NCBI RefSeq assembly: GCF_026241755.1
Contig: NZ_JAPJDA010000010.1
Span: 82,706 to 146,705 of the forward strand
DNA length: 64,000 bases
Reading direction: 5' to 3'
Source of the DNA: Salinimicrobium profundisediminis
GTDB lineage: Bacteria > Bacteroidota > Bacteroidia > Flavobacteriales > Flavobacteriaceae
The first letter of the stretch is position 1, and the number at the start of each line of letters is the position of its first letter. The position numbers and the translations under genes were made by a program. Positions 8,453 through 17,031 of this stretch are shown here, piece after piece. The notes under the pieces are model-generated. The model did no database searches, was not told the DNA's origin, and worked only from the letters and a program-made list of their open reading frames with translations.

Positions 8453-9481
8453 CTAATTCACGTCAAATCTAAGTCCTACAGAAACATTATGTAGATCTGT
8501 AGCCTGATCTTTAAATATTGGGTTGAGATCGTATTTCACGTACAGTGATGTTCCCCCAAAGCCCATGTAACCACTGAGTCCGTAGATAAAATCATTCGTA
8601 TTGTAATCTCCTTTAAGCTTCTCCTTTACCTTCTCTCCATCTTCTTCATACTTCAGTTTTTGACGTTCTCCCAGGTTTATTCCGGCATACCCCCCAAGTC
8701 CTATTTTAAATTGATTTCGGGTAGAGAACCAAACACTTCTTGAAGATTCCACCTTCTTCGACGGACCAAATTCAAAGTGTACCGGAAAAACAAGGTTATC
8801 CATCCTAAACTTCGATTTGTCTAACTTCAGCGGAAATTCTTCAAGCGCAGTCACGCCTTCGTCTTCAACAAAATACCGGTTATCTGTAGGTTTCAAGCCA
8901 TTAAACTGAAATGAAAATCCGTACCTAAGCCTCATAAAATTCGATTTTTCGAACACCCTTGTTCTCCATGCCATCCCAATTTCAAAGAAACGGCTGCCTC
9001 CTACTTTGAAGTCTGAATCATTGACCGACTGCCCATCGCTCAAAGCATTATTAAACCCAACCGCCATAATGAGGTGGGTAGAGGTGCGGCTGTACCGGCT
9101 CTTGTCAAACCAGTTGTCATCATGCTCATCCTCCTCATCATCTGCATCTTCCCACGTCCATTCATCGGTTGTCTCTTCTCTTGTGAGCAGCGCGATTTGA
9201 TTATCAATAATAGCCACCCGGTTTTGAATATTCATTGCGTGTTTACGGGCAGCTTCACTTTTAAGTTTTTCCGCTTCTTCCCAGTCAATTTCCTTTGCTT
9301 CGGCGCGACGGTTTATGGCCTCCACTTCTTTTTTAAGAGCTTCTTTCTCTTCATTGATGATCTGCTCCTTTTGCTTTTCCAATTGTTCGATCTTTTCAGG
9401 ATTTGTTTTTTCCTGCGCAACAGCAGGATTCACAACTACCGAACAAAAGATGAGGAACATTAAAAAGATATTTTTTTTCAT
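8453..9481 (-). CDS. Coiled-coil outer-membrane beta-barrel protein, function unknown
   Basis: A 342-residue secreted protein. It has a type I signal peptide (cleavage after AVAQ), a charged helical segment rich in Glu, Lys and Ala (residues ~25-100) likely to form a coiled coil, a very acidic linker (DADDEEDEHDD), and a C-terminal ~200-residue region of alternating beta strands like an outer-membrane barrel. It follows an ECF sigma factor and an anti-sigma-like protein on the same strand, so it may be part of an envelope-stress module. No enzyme motif is seen. Confidence 0.65.
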   Translation of the reverse strand: MKKNIFLMFLIFCSVVVNPAVAQEKTNPEKIEQLEKQKEQIINEEKEALKKEVEAINRRAEAKEIDWEEAEKLKSEAARKHAMNIQNRVAIIDNQIALLTREETTDEWTWEDADDEEDEHDDNWFDKSRYSRTSTHLIMAVGFNNALSDGQSVNDSDFKVGGSRFFEIGMAWRTRVFEKSNFMRLRYGFSFQFNGLKPTDNRYFVEDEGVTALEEFPLKLDKSKFRMDNLVFPVHFEFGPSKKVESSRSVWFSTRNQFKIGLGGYAGINLGERQKLKYEEDGEKVKEKLKGDYNTNDFIYGLSGYMGFGGTSLYVKYDLNPIFKDQATDLHNVSVGLRFDVN

Positions 9482-9545
9482 GGTTCTGGTTTTTATAGGC
9501 TTTTTTAAAAGCCCGTTAATTGATTGATTGATGAATTATTTGAGA

Positions 9546-10277
9546 TTAAAAATCGCGATTGGCCACTGCCGTTTTAGCTCGTGAAATGCCTTCTTTTACC
9601 ACCTCAAAAACCTTTTGCCTAAAAGACTGCTCCAGCTCGTATTCTACCTGGTAAAGCAAATCTTTAGAATTTACGGTAAAGATGGTGTCAGCTTTTAATT
9701 CGGCTGTTGCCAGCAATAACAGGGCTTCCACCTCATTATCACTCACTGCAGCACGGTTTTCATTTACGGCAACTTCCAAATTATCTTCGTCGGAATGGAT
9801 TTCTTTTAAAGGCTTTTTTTCTTCGGTTGCTTCGGAAAAATTCCCCGAAGCTACCTCGTTTTCTGCTTCAGAAACACTGGCTACAGGGGCCTCAAAAATG
9901 GCATTTTTGACAGGTCTTTCTGCGGAAGGTTTTTCTTCCTCTTCTAATTTTTCGTTTTCTTCAGAAGCAGCTATCTGAATCACTTTGGGTTCTGAGGTCT
10001 TTTCCTGCAGTACAGGAGGTGCAGGATTTTCCTCAACTACCTGCGGCGCTTCCGAAGTAAAAGGCGAATCAAAGAAAGTGCCCAGCACAAAAAACAAGGC
10101 AGCAACGGCTGCAACTGCGGTTATCCACAGCAGGTAAGTCGGTTTTTTTCTTCCTTGCTCCAGGCGCTCTTCCAGCTTTCCCCAGCCGGCGGCCGATGGC
10201 TGGATCTCCCGGCCCTCAAGCAGCTTTTTTACGTTATTTTCAATTCTTTCCGGTTCCATATTCTGTCTTGTTTTCAT
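9546..10277 (-). CDS. Probable anti-sigma factor with one membrane segment
   Basis: A 243-residue protein with a cytoplasmic N-terminus of ~45 residues, a single membrane helix (YLLWITAVAAVAALFFVLG, residues ~48-66) and a Glu/Ala/Pro-rich periplasmic part. It overlaps the 3' end of the ECF sigma gene by 38 bp (20 bp if the second Met, MEPERIENN, is used), the classical place for a membrane anti-sigma factor. It has no clear zinc-binding HxxxCxxC motif. A perfect copy of the dispersed palindrome lies inside the coding sequence at 9893-9909 and encodes KNAIF. Confidence 0.7.
   Translation of the reverse strand: MKTRQNMEPERIENNVKKLLEGREIQPSAAGWGKLEERLEQGRKKPTYLLWITAVAAVAALFFVLGTFFDSPFTSEAPQVVEENPAPPVLQEKTSEPKVIQIAASEENEKLEEEEKPSAERPVKNAIFEAPVASVSEAENEVASGNFSEATEEKKPLKEIHSDEDNLEVAVNENRAAVSDNEVEALLLLATAELKADTIFTVNSKDLLYQVEYELEQSFRQKVFEVVKEGISRAKTAVANRDF
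9893..9909. repeat. Dispersed palindrome, perfect copy inside the anti-sigma gene
   Basis: CAAAAATGGCATTTTTG, with 8-bp arms around one base. It reads KNAIF in the host gene, whose frame stays open. Confidence 0.85.
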
Positions 10278-10809
10278 GTTCCAGCTTTTCCTGAAGCATT
10301 TTTCGGGCTTTAAATAGCTGTGACTTAGAAGTTCCTTCTGTGATGTTCAGCATTTTTGCTATTTCATGGTGCTTATAACCTTCAACAGCATACATCAAAA
10401 ACACCATTTTATAACCTTCGGGCAAACCGTCAATCACCTCCTGGATGTGCGCTGCATTGAATTCCGAAGTAAAGCAGTACGAAAAATCTACATTTTCGGG
10501 CACCTCATCTTCAGCAAACATGCTGCGTTTATCGGTACGAAGAAAAGAGATAGATTCCCGTACCATGATTTGCCGCATCCAGCCTTCAAAGCTGCCTTCA
10601 TCCCTAAAATCTTTCAGGTGCGTAAACACCTTGAAAAAGCCGTTGAGCATCACTTCTTCGGCATGATGCAGGTCTTTCACGTACTGCCTGCAAATGCTTA
10701 ACATCTTCGCCGAATGTTTCTCATAGATCTTTCGCTGCGCCTGCCGGTTTCCCGCGGCTGCACGTTTTATCAAAAAAGCATCGTTCTTAAAGAGTTGAAT
10801 TACTTTCAC
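10240..10809 (-). CDS. ECF-type RNA polymerase sigma factor
   Basis: A 189-residue sigma-70 family protein of the ECF type. Region 2 lies around residues 28-95 (AEEVMLNGFFKVFTHLKDFRDEG, with the GWMRQI motif). Region 4 is around residues 125-175 (GLPEGYKMVFLMYAVEGYKHHEIAKMLNI, EGTSKSQLFKARKML), a typical helix-turn-helix. It leads an apparent operon with the membrane anti-sigma factor and the outer-membrane protein. By family analogy it directs RNA polymerase to envelope-related promoters when released from the anti-sigma factor. Confidence 0.9.
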   Translation of the reverse strand: MKVIQLFKNDAFLIKRAAAGNRQAQRKIYEKHSAKMLSICRQYVKDLHHAEEVMLNGFFKVFTHLKDFRDEGSFEGWMRQIMVRESISFLRTDKRSMFAEDEVPENVDFSYCFTSEFNAAHIQEVIDGLPEGYKMVFLMYAVEGYKHHEIAKMLNITEGTSKSQLFKARKMLQEKLEHENKTEYGTGKN

Positions 10810-11006
10810 CTGCTTAGCTTTTCAAAAGGCCTTCTATTAACATAGACGAGTGAAAGTTACAAAAGGTTGCCTGAGGGTTTAGATTTTTTTAAAAATAAGC
10901 TGTGGCAGCTTCATTCAAATCTTCTCAAAAAAGGGAAATCCGCAGGCCTCAGCCCAATAAAAACTGGGAAAAAACTTATCTTAGAGGCTTTTAACATCCC
11001 TACAAT

Positions 11007-11906
11007 ATGCGCTATTTTTTAAGCTTTTGCTTCCTCTTTATTTACTGCCTCTGCCCCGCTCAGGAACGATTTTTAGACAACATTTTTGAAGTTGATCCCG
11101 CCATTACCGAAACTTACGCCACAAAAGATGGTGAAGCTTTGAAACTGGATATTTATACCCCAAAAAATGATACCGCCCGCTCGAGGCCTTTGATCGTTTT
11201 TATGCATGGCGGCGGATTCTCTGGCGGCTCCCGCACCCATGAAGATCTGGTAAAGTTTTCGCAACAAGCGTCCCGCAAAGGCTATGTGGCGGTGCAAATC
11301 TCTTACCGCCTCACCCGAAAAGGCCAGTCTTTTGGCTGTGATTATGAAGCTTCCGGAAAAATAGAAACCTTTCAAAAGGCTGCTGAAGATTTTATGGATG
11401 CCGTGCAATTTCTGGTAACAAACGCAGATAAATACCGCATAGACCCCCAACAGATCATTGTGGGCGGCAGCAGTGCCGGTGCCGAAGCTGTTTTAAATGC
11501 GGTTTACAACCCCCAGCTCATGTTAAGCGAACCGAATAAATATCAGGATATAGATATCGACGGGGTTTTCTCCCTGGCCGGCGCCGTTGTTGATGCCCGC
11601 TACCTTACCTCCAAAAATGCGGTTCCCGGAGTATTTTTTCACGGCACTAAAGACAACCTTGTGCCCTATGCCACCGCGCCACACCATCTTTGCGAACCTG
11701 GTGCGCCCGGTTACCTGATGCTGGACGGCTCAAAAACCATCGTTCAAAAACTGAAAGAGCTCAATACCTCCTACCTGTTGTACAGCTTTGAAGGCGGCAA
11801 ACATGAACATTCGGGTGTGCCTTTTAACGAGCTGGACAACGTTTTTGATTTCTTTCAGCGGGTGTTTCTCAACAACGAACAGCTACAAATGGAAGTTTGG
11901 CGCTAA
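11007..11906 (+). CDS. Secreted alpha/beta-hydrolase, esterase/lipase type
   Basis: A 299-residue protein with a type I signal peptide (LFIYCLCPAQE). Features of the esterase fold: an oxyanion HGGGFSGG near residue 70, nucleophile elbow GGSSAGA near residue 155, Asp in HGTKDNLVPY near residue 212, and His in GGKHEHSG near residue 270. The fold and motifs suit a carbohydrate esterase or feruloyl-esterase-like enzyme. It lies 18 bp before the GH2 gene on the same strand, so it probably removes acyl groups from the glycan handled by this locus. The substrate is not determined. Confidence 0.8.
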   Translation: MRYFLSFCFLFIYCLCPAQERFLDNIFEVDPAITETYATKDGEALKLDIYTPKNDTARSRPLIVFMHGGGFSGGSRTHEDLVKFSQQASRKGYVAVQISYRLTRKGQSFGCDYEASGKIETFQKAAEDFMDAVQFLVTNADKYRIDPQQIIVGGSSAGAEAVLNAVYNPQLMLSEPNKYQDIDIDGVFSLAGAVVDARYLTSKNAVPGVFFHGTKDNLVPYATAPHHLCEPGAPGYLMLDGSKTIVQKLKELNTSYLLYSFEGGKHEHSGVPFNELDNVFDFFQRVFLNNEQLQMEVWR

Positions 11907-11924
11907 CATTTAAAAAGCCTTAAA

Positions 11925-14519
11925 ATGAAAATCTTCACCTATCTTTTTTGCTTTTTCACATTTTTGGGCACGGCAATCGCCCAGCGACAGGTGCAAAGCC
12001 TTAATTCGGCCTGGCGTTTTTCTTCGGAAGTTCAGCCTGAAAAAAATGTGAATATTCCCCATACCTGGAATGCCGAAGATGCTTTTAAAGACGGGAAGGA
12101 ATATTTCCGCGGAAAAGGCACGTATAAAAAGACCCTCTTTGCCCCTCAAAAATGGCAAAATAAACAGGTGTTTCTGAAGTTTGAAGGCAGCAACCAGGTG
12201 ACCGAAGTTTTTGTAAATGGCACTTCTGCCGGAAAACACATTGGCGGCTACACCGGATTTGTCATTGATATTTCTGAAGAATTGAAGTTGGCTTCCGAAA
12301 ATGAGCTAAAAATAGTTGTTGACAACAGCCACAACACCAATATTCCGCCGCTGGATGCCGATTTCAATTTTTACGGCGGAATTTATCGTGATCTTGAACT
12401 AATTATCATCGATAAACTCCACTTTGAACTGGAAAATGCCGCTGCAGGAAATATTTTGGTTCGTACGCCCCAAGTTTCAGAAGAAAAAGCCCTGGTACAG
12501 GTAGAAGCCAGAGTGGTAAATGACGGTGAAGCTTTCAGAAATGCCACTGTGGCATTAGAAATATTGGATCCCAATGCTAAAAAATTAAAAACACTCACTA
12601 AAAAAATCAGGCTAAAAGCAAAGGAGTCAAAAAATGTCATTTTTGAAACCTCAGTAAAAAACCCCGCCCTATGGTCTCCCCAAGATCCGCAGCTTTACAG
12701 CTTTGAGATCAGTTTAGCGAGCGGAAATCCTTCAGAAAAGCTGGATGAATTCAGTTCTAAATTCGGATTTCGCTGGTTTGAAGCCGATCCCGAAAAAGGC
12801 TTTTACCTGAATGGGAAACCTATCAAACTTATTGGTGCAAACCGACATCAGGATCTACAAGGACTTGGAAATGCGCTTCCCAACACCATTCACAAGAGCG
12901 ATTACAGGCTGATCAAAGAAATGGGGGCGAATTTTGTGCGAACTGCTCATTACCCACAAGACCCCGAAGTTTACAGGACCTGTGACGAGCTGGGGCTTAT
13001 CGTGTGGTCTGAAGTGCCGGTAATCAATGATGTTACCGCGACAGACGAGTATCACAACGTGGCCCTGCAAATGCAGAAGGAGCAGATTCAGCAGTTTTTC
13101 AACCACCCTTCGGTGATCTTCTGGGGTTATATGAACGAGATCTTTATCAGGCTGGTTTTCAACAACGAGATGACGGAAAGCGAAAAAGAAGATAAAATTG
13201 AAACTTCTGTAGCCCTGGCCAAAAAGCTTGAAAAGCTCACCAAAGAACTCGATCCTCACCGGCTAAGCGTGATGGCCCTGCACGAAAATGAACTCTATAA
13301 TACTTCGGGAATTGCCGATATACCCGATGTGATTGGCTGGAACCTTTATTTTGGCTGGTATTCACCGGGACTTGAAAACTTCGGGAAATTTCTTGATGAG
13401 CAGCACGAACGCTATCCAAACCGGCCACTTATCATTTCGGAGTACGGGCCGGGCGCCGATGTACGTATCCAGACAGAAGATCCAAAACCCTGGGATTACA
13501 GTGAGGCCTACCAATTAAAATTACACCGCAGCTACATCAACCAGGTGCTTGCCCGCGATTATGTAGTAGGAATGGCGGCCTGGAATTTCGCCGATTTTGG
13601 TTCGTCTTTCAGGCAGGACGCCATTCCGTACATCAACCAAAAAGGCCTGCTGAATTTTGACCGCAGTAAAAAAGATATTTACTATTACTACCAGGCGAGA
13701 CTGGTCGATGAATCCATGATCTATATTGCCGGTGAGAATTATGAACAAAAATTTCCGAAGAGCGAAAACCACAAAATCAGCATTCCGGTATTTTCAAATG
13801 CTGAAAAGGTGAACCTAAGCATCAATGACAGCCTTAAAATTTCTTCGGAAGTAACCGACGGAATCTCATTTTTCGACCTAAAACTTCCTGAAGGAACTCA
13901 CCGGCTCACTGCCACCACAGGCGACATCTCCCATTCCAGAACCATCCATGTGCTCCCCAGAAAAAACCTGCTGAAAAAACTCGAAACGCAAGATTTGACC
14001 ATCAACGTGGGCACACATGTGAATTACAAAGATCCTGTAACAAAAGAAATCTGGATGAGCGACCAGCAGTATGAACCGGGCGGCTTTGGTTATGTGGGCG
14101 GTGAGGTATACCAAAAATCGGCTGCCAAGTTCCAGGGTACGGCTTCAGATATTCAGGGAACCGGGAATGACCCACTGTTCCAAACCATGCGCGAAAGCAT
14201 TGAAGCCTATAAATTCGATGTAGAAGCAGGTACCTACAGAGTCACCTTATTGTTTGCAGAACCCGAGTTCAATGCTTCCGAAGAGAACATTTACAACCTC
14301 AACACTTCCGAAGAAAAGAAACCGGAAGGAGTGCGGAGTTTTGATGTGAAGGTTAACGGAAAAATTGTTTCTGAAGACCTTAACCTGGCACGCGATTACG
14401 GCCGAATTCGCGCTGTAGAAATTTCTTATACGGTGAAGACAGAAAAAGGGATTGCGATCGAATTTTCTGAAAATGCAGGAAAATCGCTGCTTTCTGGAAT
14501 TAAACTGGAAAAATTATAA
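11925..14519 (+). CDS. Glycoside hydrolase family 2, beta-galactosidase-like, with malectin-like C-terminus
   Basis: An 864-residue secreted GH2 enzyme (signal peptide ending in TAIAQ). In order: sugar-binding jelly-roll (to ~residue 170), immunoglobulin-like domain, a TIM barrel starting near KLIGANRHQD (~residue 305), an extra beta region, and a C-terminal malectin-like domain (~residues 690-864). The acid/base Glu sits in GYMNEIF and the nucleophile Glu in IISEYGPGAD. GH2 covers beta-galactosidases, glucuronidases and mannosidases, so specificity is open. It is co-directional with the upstream esterase and convergent with the GH3 gene. A near-perfect dispersed palindrome lies at 12629-12645 in the coding sequence. 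Confidence 0.9.
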   Translation: MKIFTYLFCFFTFLGTAIAQRQVQSLNSAWRFSSEVQPEKNVNIPHTWNAEDAFKDGKEYFRGKGTYKKTLFAPQKWQNKQVFLKFEGSNQVTEVFVNGTSAGKHIGGYTGFVIDISEELKLASENELKIVVDNSHNTNIPPLDADFNFYGGIYRDLELIIIDKLHFELENAAAGNILVRTPQVSEEKALVQVEARVVNDGEAFRNATVALEILDPNAKKLKTLTKKIRLKAKESKNVIFETSVKNPALWSPQDPQLYSFEISLASGNPSEKLDEFSSKFGFRWFEADPEKGFYLNGKPIKLIGANRHQDLQGLGNALPNTIHKSDYRLIKEMGANFVRTAHYPQDPEVYRTCDELGLIVWSEVPVINDVTATDEYHNVALQMQKEQIQQFFNHPSVIFWGYMNEIFIRLVFNNEMTESEKEDKIETSVALAKKLEKLTKELDPHRLSVMALHENELYNTSGIADIPDVIGWNLYFGWYSPGLENFGKFLDEQHERYPNRPLIISEYGPGADVRIQTEDPKPWDYSEAYQLKLHRSYINQVLARDYVVGMAAWNFADFGSSFRQDAIPYINQKGLLNFDRSKKDIYYYYQARLVDESMIYIAGENYEQKFPKSENHKISIPVFSNAEKVNLSINDSLKISSEVTDGISFFDLKLPEGTHRLTATTGDISHSRTIHVLPRKNLLKKLETQDLTINVGTHVNYKDPVTKEIWMSDQQYEPGGFGYVGGEVYQKSAAKFQGTASDIQGTGNDPLFQTMRESIEAYKFDVEAGTYRVTLLFAEPEFNASEENIYNLNTSEEKKPEGVRSFDVKVNGKIVSEDLNLARDYGRIRAVEISYTVKTEKGIAIEFSENAGKSLLSGIKLEKL
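12629..12645. repeat. Dispersed palindrome, one mismatch, inside the GH2 gene
   Basis: AAAAAATGTCATTTTTG: both 7-bp inner arms are perfect and only the outermost base differs. It encodes KNVIF. Confidence 0.75.
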
Positions 14520-14553
14520 CTGAATGTTTGAATCAATTTTAAAACCCGGCTTC

Positions 14554-14587
14554 CAAAAATGGCATTTTAAATACCCTTTTTGGAAGC
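14554..14587. repeat. Degraded copy of the dispersed palindrome between GH2 and GH3
   Basis: CAAAAATGGCATTTT at 14554-14568 keeps the left arm and most of the right arm. A separated TTTTTGGAAG at about 14579-14588 can pair with CTTCCAAAAA, giving a bulged hairpin between two convergent genes. Confidence 0.5.
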
Positions 14588-14664
14588 TAAGCTACTTTCA
14601 TTTACAGTTTTCATAAGCTTCAGTTTAAAATTAGGTTTCAAAATGACCTGCACGGGTTGCCGCT

Positions 14665-14703
14665 AAAAAAAAGCCCTGTTCCGCTTCCGCAGCAACAGGG
14701 CTC
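14665..14703 (-). terminator. Intrinsic terminator after the GH3 gene
   Basis: On the minus strand AGCCCTGTT and AACAGGGCT flank a 13-base GC-rich loop and are followed by eight U. It lies ~22 bp after the GH3 stop and would end the large polysaccharide operon. Confidence 0.8.
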
Positions 14704-14724
14704 TGTAAATTTAATTCATTGGTA

Positions 14725-16995
14725 TTATTCTACCACGGTAAAAGTGCCGTCAAAATCACTGTTAGAGCTACCTGCCACAAAGAAGTCAAATTCTCCCGGT
14801 TCATATACATATTCCAAAGACCCGTTGTAAAACTTTAGGTCTTCTACAGTGACCGGAAATTCAACAGTCATAGATTCTCCCGGTTTCAGCTCGATCTTTT
14901 TGAAAGCAATAAGTTGCTTTTTTGGAGGGGTAAGGCTTCTCACTTTGTCGTGAATATAAAGCTGTACAACTTCTTTACCTACTTTTTTCCCGGTGTTGGT
15001 CACGGTGGTGCTAATGATAATTTCTTCGTTTGCACGCAAATTTTCGCTGCTGGCTTTACTTTTACCGTACTCAAAACTGGTGTAGCTCAACCCGTAACCA
15101 AACGGCAACAGCGGGGAATTGACCACATCGAGATAATTCGATTTAAACTTTTCAAATTCTTCTGAAGCAGCAGGTCTTCCGGTAATTCTTTCCCCGTAAT
15201 ACACAGGGATTTGCCCTACGTTTCTAGGCCAGCTCATAGTTAGTTTTCCTGAAGGGTTTACATCTCCAAAAACCACATCGGCAATAGCGTTTCCTGCTTC
15301 CACACCCGGGTGCCAAACCTGCAGGATGCTTAGGGGCATCTCCATTTCTTCGGAAATATCAAGTGGGCGACCGCTCATGAGTACAAGAGCAACAGGCTTT
15401 CCGGTAGCAACAAGTTCTCTAATTAGCCTTTTTTGGCTCTCCGGAATCTGAATGTTGGTACGGCTGGCCGCTTCCCCACTCATTTCGCTGGCTTCTCCCA
15501 CCACAGCTACAATTACATCGGCAGCTTTGGCAACTTTTAAGGCTTCCTGAAGCAATTTTTCGGGAGAGCGATTGGAAATCTCTACTTTGGGGCCAAATAC
15601 ATTTACTTTTTTCGCATAAGCCGTATCGTTGGTGATGTTCGCACCTTTAGCATAAGTGATTTTCGCCTTTGGCGCTACATTTTTAAAACCTTCAAGTACG
15701 GGAACCGAAAGTTTGAAGTCTCCGGTTGGAGCCCAGGTTCCAAGCATATTTGTTTGATCATCGGCCAACGGACCAATGAGTGCGATTTTTGCCTTTTTTG
15801 ACACCGGTAGTACCTGGTTGTGATCTTTCAGTAAAACAAAAGACTGGGTTGCTGCAAGACGTGCCAGCTGCCTGTTCCCTGCCGTCAAAATATCTTTTTC
15901 GGGCCTGCTTGCATCAGAATATCTATAAGGATCATCAAGTAAACCTAATTTATGCTTGGCTTCAAGGATACGACGGGCGGCAGTAGTGATCTCTTCTTCG
16001 GAAACCCTTCCTTCATCTACAGATTTTTTCAGGGTTGTTAAGAATCCTTCGCCAACCATGTCCATATCCAAACCTGCTTTTAAAGCCATTGCCGATACAT
16101 CCTGAAGGTCTCCCATTCCGTGGGCGATCATCTCGTTTACCGAAGTATAATCTGAAACTACAAATCCGTCAAAGCCCCATCTTTCGCGAAGCAGGTCGGT
16201 AAGCAGCCATTTGTTCCCGCTTGCCGGCACTCCGTCAATATCGTTAAAAGAAGTCATTACACTACCCACGCCGGCATCTACAGCAGCTTTGTAAGGCGGC
16301 AGGTATTCATTGAACATCTTGGTGCGGCTCATGTCTACGCGGTTATAATCGCGACCCCCTTCGGGAGCGCCATACAGCGCAAGGTGTTTAACGGTTGCCA
16401 TCATGGTTTGAGGCTGTGTAAGATCATCCTGCTGGTAACCTTCTACCATAGCAATCGCAATTTGAGAACCTAAATATGCATCTTCACCGGCACCTTCGGC
16501 TACACGGCCCCATCTTGGATCGCGGGAAATATCTACCATAGGAGAAAAGTTCCAGTTAATACCATCAGCCGTAGCTTCTTTTGCAGCCACTTTAGCAGTT
16601 TCTTTTATCAACTCCATATCCCAGCTGGAAGAAAGCCCCAGCGGAGTAGGAAAAGTGGTTTTGTAACCATGAATAACATCTGACCCGATAAGCAGCGGAA
16701 TTCCCAGGCGCGAGTTTTTAACTGCAATTTCCTGGGCCTGGCGCACCCTCTCTGGACTCGACACTCCAAATACACCACCTACCTGACCGGCCTTGATCTT
16801 GGCTTCAACATCTTCACTCACTACAGATCCTGTAGCTACTCCGCCACCGGGAGTGAGCAGGTTGAGCTGCCCTATTTTTTCTTCTAAAGTCATTTTCTCA
16901 AGGAGGGCCTCCACCTGCGGAATTCTTTCCTGTGCCTGGAGATATGAAAGTCCCATAAAAAACAAAAATGCGACTGAAAGATTAATTTTTCTCAT
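14725..16995 (-). CDS. Glycoside hydrolase family 3 beta-glucosidase
   Basis: A 756-residue periplasmic GH3 enzyme with a type I signal peptide. The N-terminal barrel holds DPRWGRVAEGAGEDAYLG, the KHLALYG motif and the nucleophile Asp in GFVVSDYTSVNEM (~residue 280). The alpha/beta sandwich and a C-terminal fibronectin-like domain (~residues 660-750) follow, as in BglX. It is the last gene of the minus-strand operon that begins with susC. GH3 genes next to GH144 genes are known in beta-1,2-glucan loci of Bacteroides, so it may cleave sophoro-oligosaccharides, but other beta-glucosides are possible. Confidence 0.92.
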   Translation of the reverse strand: MRKINLSVAFLFFMGLSYLQAQERIPQVEALLEKMTLEEKIGQLNLLTPGGGVATGSVVSEDVEAKIKAGQVGGVFGVSSPERVRQAQEIAVKNSRLGIPLLIGSDVIHGYKTTFPTPLGLSSSWDMELIKETAKVAAKEATADGINWNFSPMVDISRDPRWGRVAEGAGEDAYLGSQIAIAMVEGYQQDDLTQPQTMMATVKHLALYGAPEGGRDYNRVDMSRTKMFNEYLPPYKAAVDAGVGSVMTSFNDIDGVPASGNKWLLTDLLRERWGFDGFVVSDYTSVNEMIAHGMGDLQDVSAMALKAGLDMDMVGEGFLTTLKKSVDEGRVSEEEITTAARRILEAKHKLGLLDDPYRYSDASRPEKDILTAGNRQLARLAATQSFVLLKDHNQVLPVSKKAKIALIGPLADDQTNMLGTWAPTGDFKLSVPVLEGFKNVAPKAKITYAKGANITNDTAYAKKVNVFGPKVEISNRSPEKLLQEALKVAKAADVIVAVVGEASEMSGEAASRTNIQIPESQKRLIRELVATGKPVALVLMSGRPLDISEEMEMPLSILQVWHPGVEAGNAIADVVFGDVNPSGKLTMSWPRNVGQIPVYYGERITGRPAASEEFEKFKSNYLDVVNSPLLPFGYGLSYTSFEYGKSKASSENLRANEEIIISTTVTNTGKKVGKEVVQLYIHDKVRSLTPPKKQLIAFKKIELKPGESMTVEFPVTVEDLKFYNGSLEYVYEPGEFDFFVAGSSNSDFDGTFTVVE

Positions 16996-17031
16996 TCTTA
17001 TATTCTTTAAAAATTATTAAATTGTCTATTC

